Made by a program: the position numbers and the translations under genes
Part shown: positions 44,601-56,131 of the stretch, piece after piece
Numbering within the stretch: position 1 is the first letter of the stretch
Layout: the number at the start of each line of letters is the position of its first letter
Origin: Lucifuga dentata
Taxonomy: Eukaryota > Chordata > Actinopteri > Ophidiiformes > Bythitidae
Reading direction: 5' to 3'
DNA: 64,000 bases
NCBI GenBank assembly: GCA_014773175.1
Contig: VXCM01001402.1
Coordinates: 85,814 to 149,813, forward strand
The notes under the pieces: generated by a model
Told to the model about the DNA's origin: nothing
Seen by the model: the letters and a program-made list of their open reading frames with translations, nothing else
The model's database searches: none

Positions 44601-46781
44601 AAGCAGTTTATGGACAGGCAGTAGACCTCCAGCAGGGGTAGACCGTGCTCCACAGAGTTCCTGCTCCCAGCATAGTGCATCAGTGCCTATATAAACACAG
44701 CCAACACAAAATTTAAACAACAAAGCAAAAACAGAATACACATCTTTCCTGGTGATGATTTTCAAAGATGGTGATGAGGTCAGATGAGGGACACATGTGT
44801 CTGGATGAATGGGGGTTTTCCACCTGTGGGAGATGCTAGTCTATACCTGACTGATCCCAACTGGCATTCTGTCTGGTGTGAAGTGCTCCTGATTGGGCCT
44901 GAGGGGACTGTTGAGGTTCTTCAACAGCAAACAGGTACTCTTTAGACACACTTGTTAGCAAATATAACATGAGTATAATACCACTTTTTGACCAAATTTG
45001 TTTCTGTGAAGAATGAGAATTCACTATGCAACAGAGGAATTTTCTAATGCTGAAACCATTAATGACATAGATTGAATGATGAAACTAAATGACAATTTTA
45101 GTGTTTTATTAATGGTTGCCATTTTACTTGACAAATTACTAAATTGATTATCTGCTTCTAGCTTCACAAATTTAAGAATTTCTCTGCTCCATATCTTCAG
45201 AAACTTCTGTTTGAGTATTTGAGTTTTCTTCACACAAACTAAGCAATTATGAAGATGTCACATTAGGCTCTGATAAACTCATCCCACTCTGATACTCTTT
45301 GACTTTAGCAGATGGCACAATGCCATCAAGGGCTTACACCATGATTTTTTATCGTAATTTTTTTTTTCTTAGCTGTCAACTGTCCTCAGGCACAAAAATA
45401 GTCAATAGTTGCTGCAAGCCCTTAAACTTTGTGTCACCTACATCTAGCAGGCTGGGAAGCACATTAAACCGTCACAGCACTATCAACATCCCCAGAGTCC
45501 CATTTGCCAAACAGCAGGCACCTTGTAGTTGCTGCCGTTCTTGTCTACAGAGTTACTTAATTAATTCCCCTCAGTCTATATATATACAGGCCTCTCTCAA
45601 GGGGACACTAAGGATAACGGTTCAAACTCTGGAGACCCATATCAGTGCTCTAATTTCATCTGGACTGCTTCCGATCTGAACGGAAATAAAAAAAAAAAAA
45701 TCAACACAACTCTCAATTTACATTACTCTTTTAACAAAAAATATATTTATTCAAAGTGGAAAATGTCAACAGGAACAGTTTCCACAGGGGCTAATTTAAT
45801 CTTTTCTGTAAAATCCACTTTGACAGACTTCATTTTACGGTCAAGTCAGATACAAAATGTAAAGGAAAGTGAAAGTGATAAGCCATCTGGAATCTGAAGT
45901 AATATTTTGGTATCTAGTCTGGTTAGTTTCTGTAGCAAGATCTAGGAGTGAGTATGGGTGAGTGAGTGTGTCTATACAATATGATGTGAATGTGACTCTA
46001 TGACTTTTGACATGAGAAACATACAATTAGGCGTGCAACTCCACTGATGGTGAGGTAAAAATGTGCAACATAGCAGATTATAAATAAGAAAAACTTTTAA
46101 CTTAGTGGGATGACACTTCAATCACAGTCAAACAGTTAGTTCGTTTGCATCAAATAAGATCCACTCCAATTTCAATTAGATACAAATTTTAGATAAACAA
46201 ACCCCGATGCCGCCCCGCCCCACATGCATGCATTTATGTGTGTGGCAGCATCTTCTGCGTGTAATACATCTGTTCTAGATTTACTGTTTTTCCATTATTC
46301 TCTAAAATAAGCAGCAACCAAGATTTTATCAATGCAACCTTTGGCCAGCTAAGGTTCAACTTCAGCATTATGTCACTCAACAGCAAATGTACGTATTTCT
46401 TAACCTAACGTGTTTTGTAGACAAACATGAAGGAAATGAATCATTACTCTACTGCTGTATGAATACAAACCTAGCCTAAATTCGGATGTAGCCAACGGGC
46501 TAGTAGCAACCGTCGCAGTCTAGCCTGCAGGCAGCGAGAAAAACAATCCTGGGCAACTAAGCTAGGCTAATTGTAGCTTCGATTGTGCATGTACACATTA
46601 CCTGGCAGAAGTTGTCGCAGTACTCCGTGGAAGATGCCACGGATATTTCTTGCTGCCTGAGCACGTCCTCGAAGGCCCTCAGTGTGGCCAGCAAGGTCTC
46701 CATTGCCACCAGAGTGTCCTCAGTCATGTCCAGGGCCCGATCGTTCCAATCGGGCTCTGGTTCGGCATTATTCTCCGCCAT
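35628..46781 (-). CDS. rlf: Zinc finger protein Rlf
   Basis: Large nuclear C2H2 zinc-finger protein; the mouse orthologue activates transcription and opposes epigenetic silencing by promoting enhancer methylation balance (family knowledge). Eight coding exons: 46602-46781, 44532-44686, 43695-43776, 43037-43172, 42713-42915, 41383-41519, 40971-41112, 35628-40238. The first seven sum to 1035 nt, so the giant 4611-nt last exon is entered in phase 0; total 1881 aa (human about 1914). The N-terminal 400 residues are finger-free and helical. The last exon carries about fourteen C2H2 units, many of CxxxxC type, for example YTCVVLGCGAQFSCSNELVAH and FKCHFANCSASYHLKSSLVRH, with Lys/Glu-rich linkers and a Ser-rich tail ending NRLLET. 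The donor of the fourth exon (GTTGGA) is weak. An N inside a poly(T) lies just upstream of the exon 7 acceptor. The start ATG has context AAGATGGCG. Confidence 0.96.
40620..40740. repeat. Dispersed repeat, copy 2 (rlf intron 7)
   Basis: Shares 18 of 19 bases at 40694-40712 with 135-153, plus diverged flanks including CACTGGTAGGGTCC. Unclassified. Confidence 0.45.
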
Positions 46782-46953
46782 CTTCGCTCTCCGCCACTGC
46801 GCGTATGCAGTGCAGCCTTGTGACGCCTTCAAATGCTGTGGGAAATGTGCCAGTTTATTGCACCTGGATGACCTGACCGCAGATCGGAAGAGTGGGGGAT
46901 GTGTAGATGTAATGTTTAGGTGTCGAACACGGACAAGCTGTCAGACATCCATA

Positions 46954-47001
46954 TTATTAGTATTAGTATTAGTATTAGTATTACTATTAGTATTAGTATT
47001 T
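46954..47001. repeat. (TATTAG)n hexanucleotide array
   Basis: Eight units, one of them altered to TACTAT, in the rlf-znf593 spacer. Confidence 0.9.
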
Positions 47002-47404
47002 ATTACATCTGGTGTTATTCACATATCAAGGCCAATTTTGCGTCTTGTAAAAAAAAATATGTATATATAGTATGTAGGCAATGTTTTCCTCTCATATAAT
47101 AAATTCATAATAATGGCATAATATTTCATAAATGTGACTAAATTACTCATTTGGTAGACACAATCTCCCAATTATGATTTATTGTCTCATTAGCATGATA
47201 ATGTGCTTCACGTTTCCCATAATTATGATTTCCAGTTACTCATTTTTTATTCAAAAACTTAGTGTTAGATTTTATTGATCATTCTGACTATAAACTTTTA
47301 AAATATAAATTACATGCAAGCTTTGGTCAGTACATTAGATATTCTTGTGTATTAGATTAATTCAGTGAGACTTCAGTAAATTTGATCAATTATGCCTTAC
47401 GCGT

Positions 47405-47450
47405 TTTTTGTTTTGTTTTGTTTTGTTTTGTTTTGTTTGTTTGTTTGTTT
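47405..47450. repeat. (GTTTT)n then (GTTT)n microsatellite
   Basis: Pentanucleotide units grade into tetranucleotide units. Confidence 0.9.
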
Positions 47451-47949
47451 TACGTTAATGGATGTTCATCCTACATGGCTATTGTAGCTTATGATATATA
47501 CATGTCAATTTATTAAATAAAACAAAAACCAAAACAACTGTTCGGTTTCATTTTGGAATCTTCGACGAAAAGCACCTTGCAGTTGACAGGAAAGGGAATT
47601 TATGAAGAGTACGCGAAGGCAACACGTCACATACAGTGATCACGCGTGATCTACTGCTTCTACTTTGCGCAATTCGCTATTCAGTTTGTAAACATGTTGA
47701 GTTTATCCTGAGCATGCACATAATGGTCAGGGATTTTTGCTAAATTCGACAAATATTTTTTAAAAAATACGTAGAATGTTAATTAGAACCATTGTGTCTG
47801 ATAATGTTTCTTGTTTATTATTCTTGTTGATACCATATTTTTTAAAAATCCATATTAGCGTTATTAAATTCAAACTATTATTAATATAGTGTAAATTATT
47901 CTGGTAATTTTTTGTGATATTTGGTGCCCTCTTCAGGCGTGCAAGAGTA

Positions 47950-48005
47950 ACTAACACCTTTCATAACCCGGAAGTAAACTACCTTCTTGACTACACGTGT
48001 GAAAG
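47950..48005 (+). promoter_or_regulatory. Probable znf593 promoter and first noncoding exon
   Basis: CCGGAAGT (47968-47975) is a consensus ETS/GABP site, common at starts of ribosome-assembly genes. GTGAAAG followed by GTAAGC gives a good donor after 48005. The matching acceptor is TTTAATCCAG ending at 48366, just before the start codon. Inferred from motifs only. Confidence 0.5.
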
Positions 48006-48375
48006 GTAAGCAAAACTAAAAACAGATGTACGACGATGTATACAACTTAAAACAGTTATATTTGTGATTGTAACGTCAGCTGAGAAAGCAGGTTGGTCAA
48101 GATTTTATTAAACTCGCAACAGAAAAGAACAGGTGACGAGAAATAGTTGTGTTTTAGTTCAAACGTTGGGAGACAACTGGACTCCGTGCTCTAGTACGTT
48201 CATGTAGTTCGTTAGTTCATCAGCAGATTTTTTTTGGCTTTTTAGCCAGATCCGGTGGTGGTCATTAATCCTTCAGATAGTAACAACAAAGCAGAATCTT
48301 ATTTTTTTATTTTTTTTTTTTTTTTTTNTTTTTTTTTTTTTTTTTCTAATTTGTTGTTTAATCCAGCCCGGGACC

Positions 48376-49130
48376 ATGGGGAAGTCAAAACAAAAGGGAA
48401 ACCACAAGAGTGATAAGAAGAAAAACATTGCAAAGACATGGAAGACAAAACGCAGGACCAAGGACCTGGACCAGATCCACTCAGACATGAAGCCTGAGAC
48501 AGCAGCTAAACTGCTGAAACAGGAGGTGGACTACGATGTCACGGGATGTGCCCAACACTACTGCTTACATTGTGCGTAAGTGTTTCCCTGATTGTTTGAA
48601 CTGTGGCAATGGACCAGATGAAAACAGAATTAGGATTCCAAAATTAAGTTTTGCACTGGTAATTTACAAATCCAACAATTATAAAATTTCTTGTTTGTGA
48701 GTAGAGCAATAACAAATGTTTCAGACATACCCTTTCCATTATAATGACTGTTGTAATAAACACTATGTTAAATAGCTTGTAATACAGTGGAATTCATGTT
48801 TTGCAGGAGATATTTTGTGGATATGAGATCCTTGAAAGAGCACTTCAAAACTAAAGTGCACAAAAAACGGTAAGATATCTCAACTGTTATTCTTTCTGCA
48901 TACACACATTTTTGGTTATAACTTATTAACCAAATTTGTGTTCCATAACTGCACGGTGGGCAAGTATCTGTTTGGGTTTCAGAATTTGTCTGTCTTCATA
49001 AAGGCTGAAGCTACTCAGAGACGAACCCTACACCCAGGCAGAGGCAGAGAGAGCAGCAGGTATGGGTTCCTATATCCCACCCAAACAAGTGGAAGTGAAG
49101 ACACAACCCATGGAAGAAAACATGGACTGA
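48376..49130 (+). CDS. znf593: Zinc finger protein 593 (Bud20-type 60S assembly factor)
   Basis: Shuttling factor of the pre-60S ribosomal particle; its yeast counterpart Bud20 helps large-subunit export (established). Three coding exons: 48376-48575, 48807-48869, 49004-49130, giving 129 aa (human 134). The N-terminus is very basic ([20 protein letters not shown]) and suits nuclear and nucleolar targeting. One U1-type C2H2 finger reads [23 protein letters not shown], spanning the exon 1-2 junction. The C-terminus has [20 protein letters not shown], the signature of the family. The start has context GACCATGG and follows an acceptor ending at 48366, so the 5' UTR is probably spliced. Poly(A) signal AATAAA at 49546-49551. 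It is next to selenon, as in human 1p36. Confidence 0.95.
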
Positions 49131-50255
49131 GAATATTCCACCTTAACCCACAGATTGACACGGTGACAGAAGCATTAGCACACAGGATAATGCTCGTGCT
49201 GTTGTACTGTCACAAGTGGCAGATCTATTGTGAATTGCTTTTTTTTGTGTGACATGTATAACATCTGTCTTTGCAGCCAAATGTCAAACTGGCTGTTATG
49301 TGGGTTGGTTTATATTCTGAGCCTGATGCATAAAGAAGTGAACAAGGGTTGGGAATATGTGAAAGTCTTATGTGTCTGTGTAATATCAACTCAATTTTTT
49401 GAGCTAACTAAATATCCAGGCTTTGTGAGTTGTAAAAGCTGGACAAATTAGCTAATATGCAACGCCTTTAAACTAGTTAAGTTACGTACCCACCTATTCT
49501 TGGGAAATGATAACCATAGTTGGTAATATAATACAACATGTATATAATAAATACTGTGTGTATATAATGGTTGGATTAATAACCAATTACAGTATTGAGT
49601 GGATTCATTCAGGACTGCTTCAGTGGTATTAAAAAAAAAAAAAGTAAAATCATGGATAACCTAATGGTTTGAGAGACAGTGCTTTGGCCATTGGCCTCAA
49701 GGGTCTTCCGTTTGTGGCAGCACAAGAATATTTTTTTAATCAGCTACTTTTGTTTTCTTTGTTTTCCCTTTTCTAACATGTTATGTAGTCCAGCAGTAAC
49801 AAAGCCATAAATTCCACTGGCAGACTGTGAGGAAATGCTTTATTTTGGCAGAGTAACCTATAATTGAAAGACATTACTAAGTTTCCCAGCACGTAAGCTA
49901 ACATAAATGTAAAAGAGAGCTTCCGGTCACCATTTTCAGAATAAGGTTGTTGGTGAATTTAGAGTTTTGCTGCGTTTAGAGTAATAGATGTGCTTTTGTT
50001 TTGAAGAAGTGTATTTCCTGTCTCATCCTGGTTTCTCGGTATAAATTGATAATGTTAGCTAACCGATGCAACGTTTCACAGCTGATGTTACATCTGGAAA
50101 AGACCTGGTGACCGGTTAACAGATAACAGAATCGCCGGTAAATTCAAAATACTTAAATAATAAAGTTCAAACTAGCTAAAGAGTCGGTTTTGGAAGCCTT
50201 CGGAGATTATCTGACGACCATGCCTTCGTCTATGTAGCCTTGGTGAATGTAGAGG
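49131..50255. other. znf593 3' UTR and spacer to selenon
   Basis: The znf593 3' UTR probably ends soon after AATAAA at 49546-49551. A segment at 49655-49740 (GATAACCTAATGGTTTGAGAG and AAGGGTCTTCCG) faintly resembles a tRNA-derived SINE head. The selenon 5' UTR occupies the last part. No other gene was seen. Confidence 0.5.
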
Positions 50256-53200
50256 ATGGCTGCGGACGTGGATAAAACAATCTCCGAGGACGAGAGCAAA
50301 AATGCGCCGCAGAATGGGCATCAGACCCGGCGTTCTGGATCGTGGATCTTCAGAGGGATGTGGACTCTGCTAATGGTCGGCGCTGTCCCCCTTGTCGCTT
50401 TTTGGATCAAGTATTACCAAGATGCCCATCTCCTCAAACGTCATGTGAGACACATCTGTATGCACAGTTACACAATCTAGAGATTTCAACTGGATAGTCT
50501 TTTTTATCTTGAAAATGTTTAAATCAAACAATTCTAGGAGCTCTATCAGGTTATTTATAGTCCTCATAAATCCTAATTTAATATTTAAGCTGCTTGCCAA
50601 AGCACCATCAGTCACCGTCAAGAGTTTGCAGCGACCTTCTGGACCACCTTTTGACCTATAAAATTACTGCATCATTCCTATATGGGAATTTTGTTGCTAT
50701 ATTTGGATCAGTCATCTATCATAAGTGTTTTGTTTTTTTTTTCTTTCTGTGATAATCTCAATGTCTGCTTGCCAAGTAATGCCAGCGGCGATTAAAGCAA
50801 CACATCTGCAGTGTTTTTCCACCCAGGGGAGTTTTATTAGGGGGCTGGATGTTTGTTCCAGATGGTAAAAAAAAATCAACCCCTTGCTTAAATTCTCACT
50901 TCTTTGGCTACTGAGGGTCTCCACTTTGTTCTTGTACCTCCCTCTTTTTTCTCCCTCCATTGTACATGCCCTGGTAGGCACGTCTGGGAAGAGTGGTCTA
51001 AGAATCTGGCCCCAGGGCTGATCTCTGTCCAAGCAGGACTGCTGAAGTGGTTTGACTGCTTAGAAACCACAGAAAAACAACATATTTCAGGGGTCTGCAA
51101 TTATGTTACATCTTTGGCCAGTTTTCACCAGCACTTTTAACTGGGGGCCAGCACGGTTTACAGGCATGACAGAAGCAGAGAAAGCCTGGATGCTTTGAAC
51201 TCATTTCTTCAAATATATTTTAATCATTTAAGAAGAAATTGATCTGTTTGGTTGATGTGAGCAACAGCCCAGCATATAGACTTGTAGCCTCTGTAATAAA
51301 AGTTAAAGTACTTGATTGTAATAACAGTCTGTGGAGAGATCTGACAGTGTGGAATTGATTTGTTAGGCCCTGACACAGTTAGCATGTACAGTACATGTCT
51401 ACCTTAATGCTAACATGTAATGATATTATATGGAATATTAAATATAGTTCACAATAAAAAATACCTATCATATCACTCATGCATATATTTTCTCAACCTC
51501 TATCTGCTGAGCTCGACTATATATTATGATATATTTATAACTTTAAAATATCATGCAGATAAGTTTTTGTCATTTATCTCTTTTCAGCTGTCACATTCCA
51601 AAATCTTTGTGTTTTGTGATGAGATGGCCCACTGTCTCAGTTTTGACATGACATGACATTGAAACTCTCCGAAGCATGTCAAATAACAATAAGGATGCTG
51701 TTTGTGTCCCTCCAATAGGAAGAGAGCGTGAAGACTCTGGGTGCCGAGGGGCTTTTTCTTTTCTCCTCTTTAGACACAGACCATGACCTGTATCTCACCC
51801 CCGAGGAGTTTAAGCCTATTGCAGAGAAACTCACAGGTACATCACACTTTACACTTTCTTCTCCTCTCTCACCAAGTAAAGCTCATTCTTGCTGGTCTCA
51901 TAACCCTGCATTAATTTGTGACCCTTGCGCCTCAAAAGGGATTGCCCCACCAGTGGATTTTGAGGAGGAAGTGGCCCATGACCCTAACGGAGAGACTCTA
52001 ACCTTAGAGGCCAAAATGCAACCTCTGTTGCTTGAAACCATGACAAAAAGCAAAGATGGCTTCCTTGGGGTAAGAGAAGACCACATTAGTCTCACAGTAT
52101 TCACAAATGTGTGTATCATGAAGAAATAAAATCAAAGCCACAATTAAATCAGCAACAAAAAAAGGAAAACATAAATTTTATGTTATCTTAAACTGTTAAT
52201 TAATAACATACATTTTTCAACATGAAATGTGGTTGGTTATACTGACCCATGGTCTGGAACTTCCTGCTCTTCCAGGTTACTCACAGCTCTCTCAGTGGGC
52301 TGCGGTCTTGGAAAAGCCCAGCTGTGCCTTCCACCACCTTTTCTGCCAGCCAGTTCAGGGTCTTCTTGCCTCCAAAGAACAAAGTGGAAGTGGGTGATAC
52401 TTGGTGGGTGATTCCTAGTGAGCTCAACATCTTCACTGGGTACCTGCCCAATAATCGTTACCACCCTCCCTCACCAAAAGGCAAAGAGGTATGCTGAAAG
52501 CTTTATGTGTTAGGTCTTTGGTTTGTGTGTAACTGGCAACAATATTTTGAAGGCTTCCTTTTCTTCACCTGTTGCAGGTTCTCATTCACTCTTTGCTGAG
52601 TATGTTTCATCCTCGGGCTTTTGTCAAATCACGCTTTGCTCCTCAAGGCACAGTTGCCTGCATTCGTGCCAGCAACGACTTTTACTATGACATTGTCTTC
52701 AGGTGAGAAGCAGGAGACATTAATTATACTTGCAGTTTTAGATGTTTTAGTTCATCAGTTTCTAATGTATATACTATACTTACAATACTGTTGACATTTA
52801 AAAAAATATATATATATCTTACATACCACTGTTTTTAGTTTAAATCAACTTTCAGATCTAAACTTGTTTGCATTGCTGTTGTAATTCTTCAAAGTCAACC
52901 TTACATTAGCATTCATGCAATGACTCAGTTGGACTAAGGCAATGTTTTTCAAGGTATGTTCAAAGAACCTCTGAAATTTGAGTATCAAACAAAGTGACTA
53001 AAAGAGCGACTTCGTCTTTTTCACAGTATTTATTTGCTTATTACTTTTTTCAGGTTTGTATCCCTGACAGCTATCACATGAATACAATTTTTTTTGGGTA
53101 GCAACCTATTGTTTTCCTTTAAAAATAATTGGCAGCAATGTAAAGTATAAGAGTTTGCGATTAAAGAACTAAACACGCAAAACCACTGGTAAGCTCATTA

Positions 53201-55497
53201 AATGGCTTCACCTTAAAGGTTTCCTGCTATACACTGAAAATAAATTAATATTAGAAATCCACACCCGAGTACAATCTCAACTCCTCATTCTGTTCCTCTG
53301 CAGGATTCATGCAGAATTCCAGCTAAATGATGTTCCAGACTTTCCCTTCTGGTTCACCCCGGGACAGTTCACTGGTAACATTGTCCTCTCTAAGGATGCA
53401 TCCCATGTGCGACACTTCCACCTCTACGTCCCCAATGACAGGTAAGTGTCTTCAACATTCTGTCACGTGTGTGATGTGTGTGTACATTCTGCAGTCAATA
53501 TGGTGCCATTAGTTCTATTGTGACGTGTCCTGTCGTCTCCCAGGTCTCTGAATGTGGACATGGAGTGGCTGTATGGAGCCAGTGAGAGCAGCAATATGGA
53601 GGTGGACATTGGATATCTGCCACAGGTAAAGCTGCAGTGATGGACCTCCATATTGCAAAGAAGTATGGAAGGGCTACGGTTGATTGGTATATATAATCCT
53701 TTCTTTGCCACGTTATCTGTGTTTCAGTTAGAGCTGCAGTCCACAGATCCATCCACTCCCTCCATTATCATGGATGAAGAAGGAAATATCATTGACAGTC
53801 GAGGCAAAGGCAGCGAGCCAATCCATTTTATATTCGAGGACATCCACTGGACCTCAGAGATTAGCCGCCGAGAGGCTACTCACCGCCTGGAGGTCACGCT
53901 TTACCCATTCAAGAAGGTAAACCTCCTCAACAATAATATCTCCACTGTGTTTGATATGAAACGTTTAGTCAACACATTGTTAGCTTAAACACTGTCTCTG
54001 TTCTGTCTCATTCAGGTTTCCTACCTGCCTTTCTCAGAAGCCTTTGAGCGAGCTCAAGCAGAAAATAAGCTAGTGCACTCCATTTTGCTTTGGGGAGCAT
54101 TAGATGATCAGTCCTGCTGAGGTGAGATAAGAGATATGCTTTAACACACAGCCTTACACACTGTCATTGACATCTAAGATTAAAAACATGAGACATGACG
54201 TGAAATTAAAAAAAAAAAAAGACAAGGTTTACAACAACAAAGTCAAAATGATTACATGAAAAAGCAGGTGCATAAAGATTATGGCACTCCATAAGCTTAA
54301 CTAAGTTTGTCAGGCAAGTGGTAGCCCTATTGGCAAAAGTGAAGTCACCTTTAGTCTTAAGTCCATACTTCGAAACAGTAGGAGCAGCTTAGCAAATTCG
54401 TAATGTAAGAGCTAGTTTTAGACATAAAGCATTTGCAAAATTCTCTATCTTAATTTTAAGGTTAAATCAATGCCTTGAGGCATTATGGGTTAAAATCCTA
54501 GTTCCTGTGTTCTGAATGACTTGGAGGTGACAGGTTGAATATAAACGACATGAGGGAAAAGCACAGACAACCTTTTCCAAATCTGTGAAAACTATCCCTT
54601 TGTTTATCTTTGAATTGGTCTCAAAGCCTCTCTGTCAATACTCTATTAAGGTTCAGACTGGTTTTGTGTAATGAGGATAGATTACAATAAGAACATAATA
54701 CTGTAGCATCTATTTAGTCCTGAAGTTTTCCCAGAATGTTTCACTGTCTTTCCTCACTCCTCTGTAGGTTCAGGGCGAACTCTCCGGGAAACAGTCCTAG
54801 AAAGTTCGCCCGTCCTGGCCCTGCTCAACCAGAGCTTCGTAAGCAGCTGGTCCCTGGTCAAAGAACTGGAGGACATGCAGGTACACAGTCATAACATCTA
54901 AAAATAGACTATCTCTTAAAGTACAGTTGTTGCCAGAATTAATGCCGCTGCTTCCTCTTTAATCAGGCTAATGAACAGAATCCTGTGCTGAGCGAAAAGG
55001 CCCGATTACACCTGGAGAAGTACAACTTCCCTGTAGAGATGATGGTGGCACTGCCCAATGGAACTATTGTAAATGCTAACTTTTTATTGGTCTACAGTTG
55101 ATTATCCATCCAGTGCTAAACTGTCAGCAAATACTGTTTGTTGTTTGCATTGAACACAGTGAAAACAATGTTAAATCAAGACATTTAACACAGTATTGAA
55201 ATGATAAAATTGTAACATGTTTGGTTAAACTTATTAACTTTGCCACAGTCTTGATTTCTTGATGTTTTACTTATGTTTTACATTAATGGTCACACATGGT
55301 TTTAATTTATGTCTTCTATGTGGCTTTAGGTCCACCACATCAACGCCAACTACTTCCTTGACCAGACGGCCATGAAACCTGAAGAGGAAGGAGCGACTTT
55401 CAGCTTCTCCGGAGGGTTTGAAGATCCCTCCACTTCTACTTACATCAGCTTCCTCAAGGAGGGAGTGGAGAAAGCCAAGGAGTATCTGGCACAGTAA
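50256..55497 (+). CDS. selenon: Selenoprotein N (contains selenocysteine)
   Basis: ER-membrane glycoprotein that senses luminal calcium through an EF-hand and supports SERCA; human loss causes SELENON myopathy (established). Twelve coding exons: 50256-50444, 51719-51836, 51939-52069, 52276-52488, 52578-52702, 53304-53441, 53544-53625, 53728-53916, 54016-54121, 54768-54880, 54967-55068, 55330-55497. All phases agree, giving 557 aa. A single membrane helix lies near residues 34-52 ([20 protein letters not shown]). The EF-hand is [13 protein letters not shown] in exon 2. The redox motif is SCUG with TGA at 54118-54120, read as selenocysteine and followed by [13 protein letters not shown]. The C-terminal thioredoxin-like part ends [15 protein letters not shown]. 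Poly(A) signal at 56907-56912. Standard gene callers would stop at this TGA or skip the exon. Confidence 0.97.
51089..51170. mobile_element. Possible hAT-like terminal fragment in selenon intron 1
   Basis: CAGGGGTCTGCAATTATG followed by TTGGCCAGTTTTCACCAGCAC resembles the CAGGGGTCGGCAA ends of hAT elements. The opposite end and a target duplication were not found. Confidence 0.25.
53090..53215. repeat. Dispersed repeat, possible copy 3 (selenon intron 5)
   Basis: TGGCAGCAATGTAAAGTAT and AAAACCACTGGTAAGCTC align loosely with the copies at 70-190 and 40620-40740. The match is weaker, and family membership is uncertain. Confidence 0.25.
54118..54120 (+). other. Selenocysteine-encoding UGA of selenon
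   Basis: TGC-TGA-G ends exon 9, and the frame stays open through exons 10-12, producing the SCUG-SGRTL segment that is invariant in SELENON. Only one nucleotide (G) separates the UGA from the splice donor, so an exon junction lies immediately after the codon. Confidence 0.95.
54773..54811 (+). promoter_or_regulatory. Selenocysteine redefinition element (SRE) stem
   Basis: GGGCGAACT (54773-54781) pairs perfectly with AGTTCGCCC (54803-54811). In the spliced mRNA the stem begins 6 nt after the UGA. A stem-loop at this place in human SELENON mRNA is the known SRE that increases readthrough. The pairing is seen; function is inferred from the human element. Confidence 0.8.
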
Positions 55498-56063
55498 AGT
55501 GTATGCGCGTGTGTGTGTGTGGCTTGGGGGGAGGGGGAAGGTTAGATTTTGAAGACTAAACTGGAGGAAATGAGTCATTCCTCTGGGTAATGATCTAAGA
55601 TAATGACACTCCAATAATTACATAGAGAAGCTTTTTCAACCATGTTGGCGGCTGAAAAGCATTTCTGCCTTCTATCCATTCTTTTTTTGTCTCACATGGT
55701 CAACATACGTTCATTTTGAATATAAAGTATTTGAAATGTGACTAACATTAGAAGTAATTGGTATACAGGGAAGATAACAGTGCGTCTTTACTTCTCTCTA
55801 GATGCAGTTTTAATGTTAATGTGGTATACTTTGATGAAATACAAAGACAATGCACACCAAGCAGTGACATTATACATTTAGATCCTTCCTCTGCTTGTAG
55901 TTTCTATAAAAAATTCTTCCAAGACATTTTTGACCACTGCCCATGATATTCCTATGACAAAACATTATTTACATTTTTAGATCACTGTTGTGCATGCATT
56001 GTATTTGTGAGTTTTCTTGCTGAGTTTTCTCTGAGACAGTCAGTGCAGGTGTTTCCTGTAGTT

Positions 56064-56131
56064 TCAGCAGTTGGTGAAGGTTCTGCCTGAAAGCTCTCTG
56101 CGGGCTGGGTACAACCTGATGTTATTGCTGA
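56064..56131 (+). promoter_or_regulatory. SECIS element, type 2, in the selenon 3' UTR
   Basis: Helix I pairs 56064-56071 with 56124-56131 (8 bp). The non-Watson-Crick quartet is formed by GTGA (56074-56077) and TGAT (56117-56120). Helix II pairs 56079-56089 with 56106-56116 (10 of 11, with wobbles). The conserved AAA bulge is at 56090-56092, and an apical mini-stem GCTC/GGGC (56093-56096 with 56102-56105) makes it type 2. SECIS binding protein 2 would recruit the selenocysteine tRNA here. The 5' quartet strand uses G instead of the commoner A. Confidence 0.9.

Larger units (their letters stand above)
46782..47949. other. Divergent spacer between rlf and znf593
   Basis: About 1.2 kb between two head-to-head starts. 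It contains the rlf promoter next to 46782, a (TATTAG)n array, a (GTTTT)n tract at 47405-47450, and AT-rich sequence. No exon was seen. The arrangement would allow a shared bidirectional regulatory region, but the starts are too far apart for a classic bidirectional promoter. Confidence 0.6.

Noticed and set aside
46881..46892. AGATCGGAAGAG, identical to the start of a standard sequencing adapter
   Set aside because: The match stops after 12 bases: the next bases (TGGGGG) do not continue either adapter version, and the surroundings read as normal promoter-side sequence. Chance is small but not negligible over 64 kb; raw reads would settle it.
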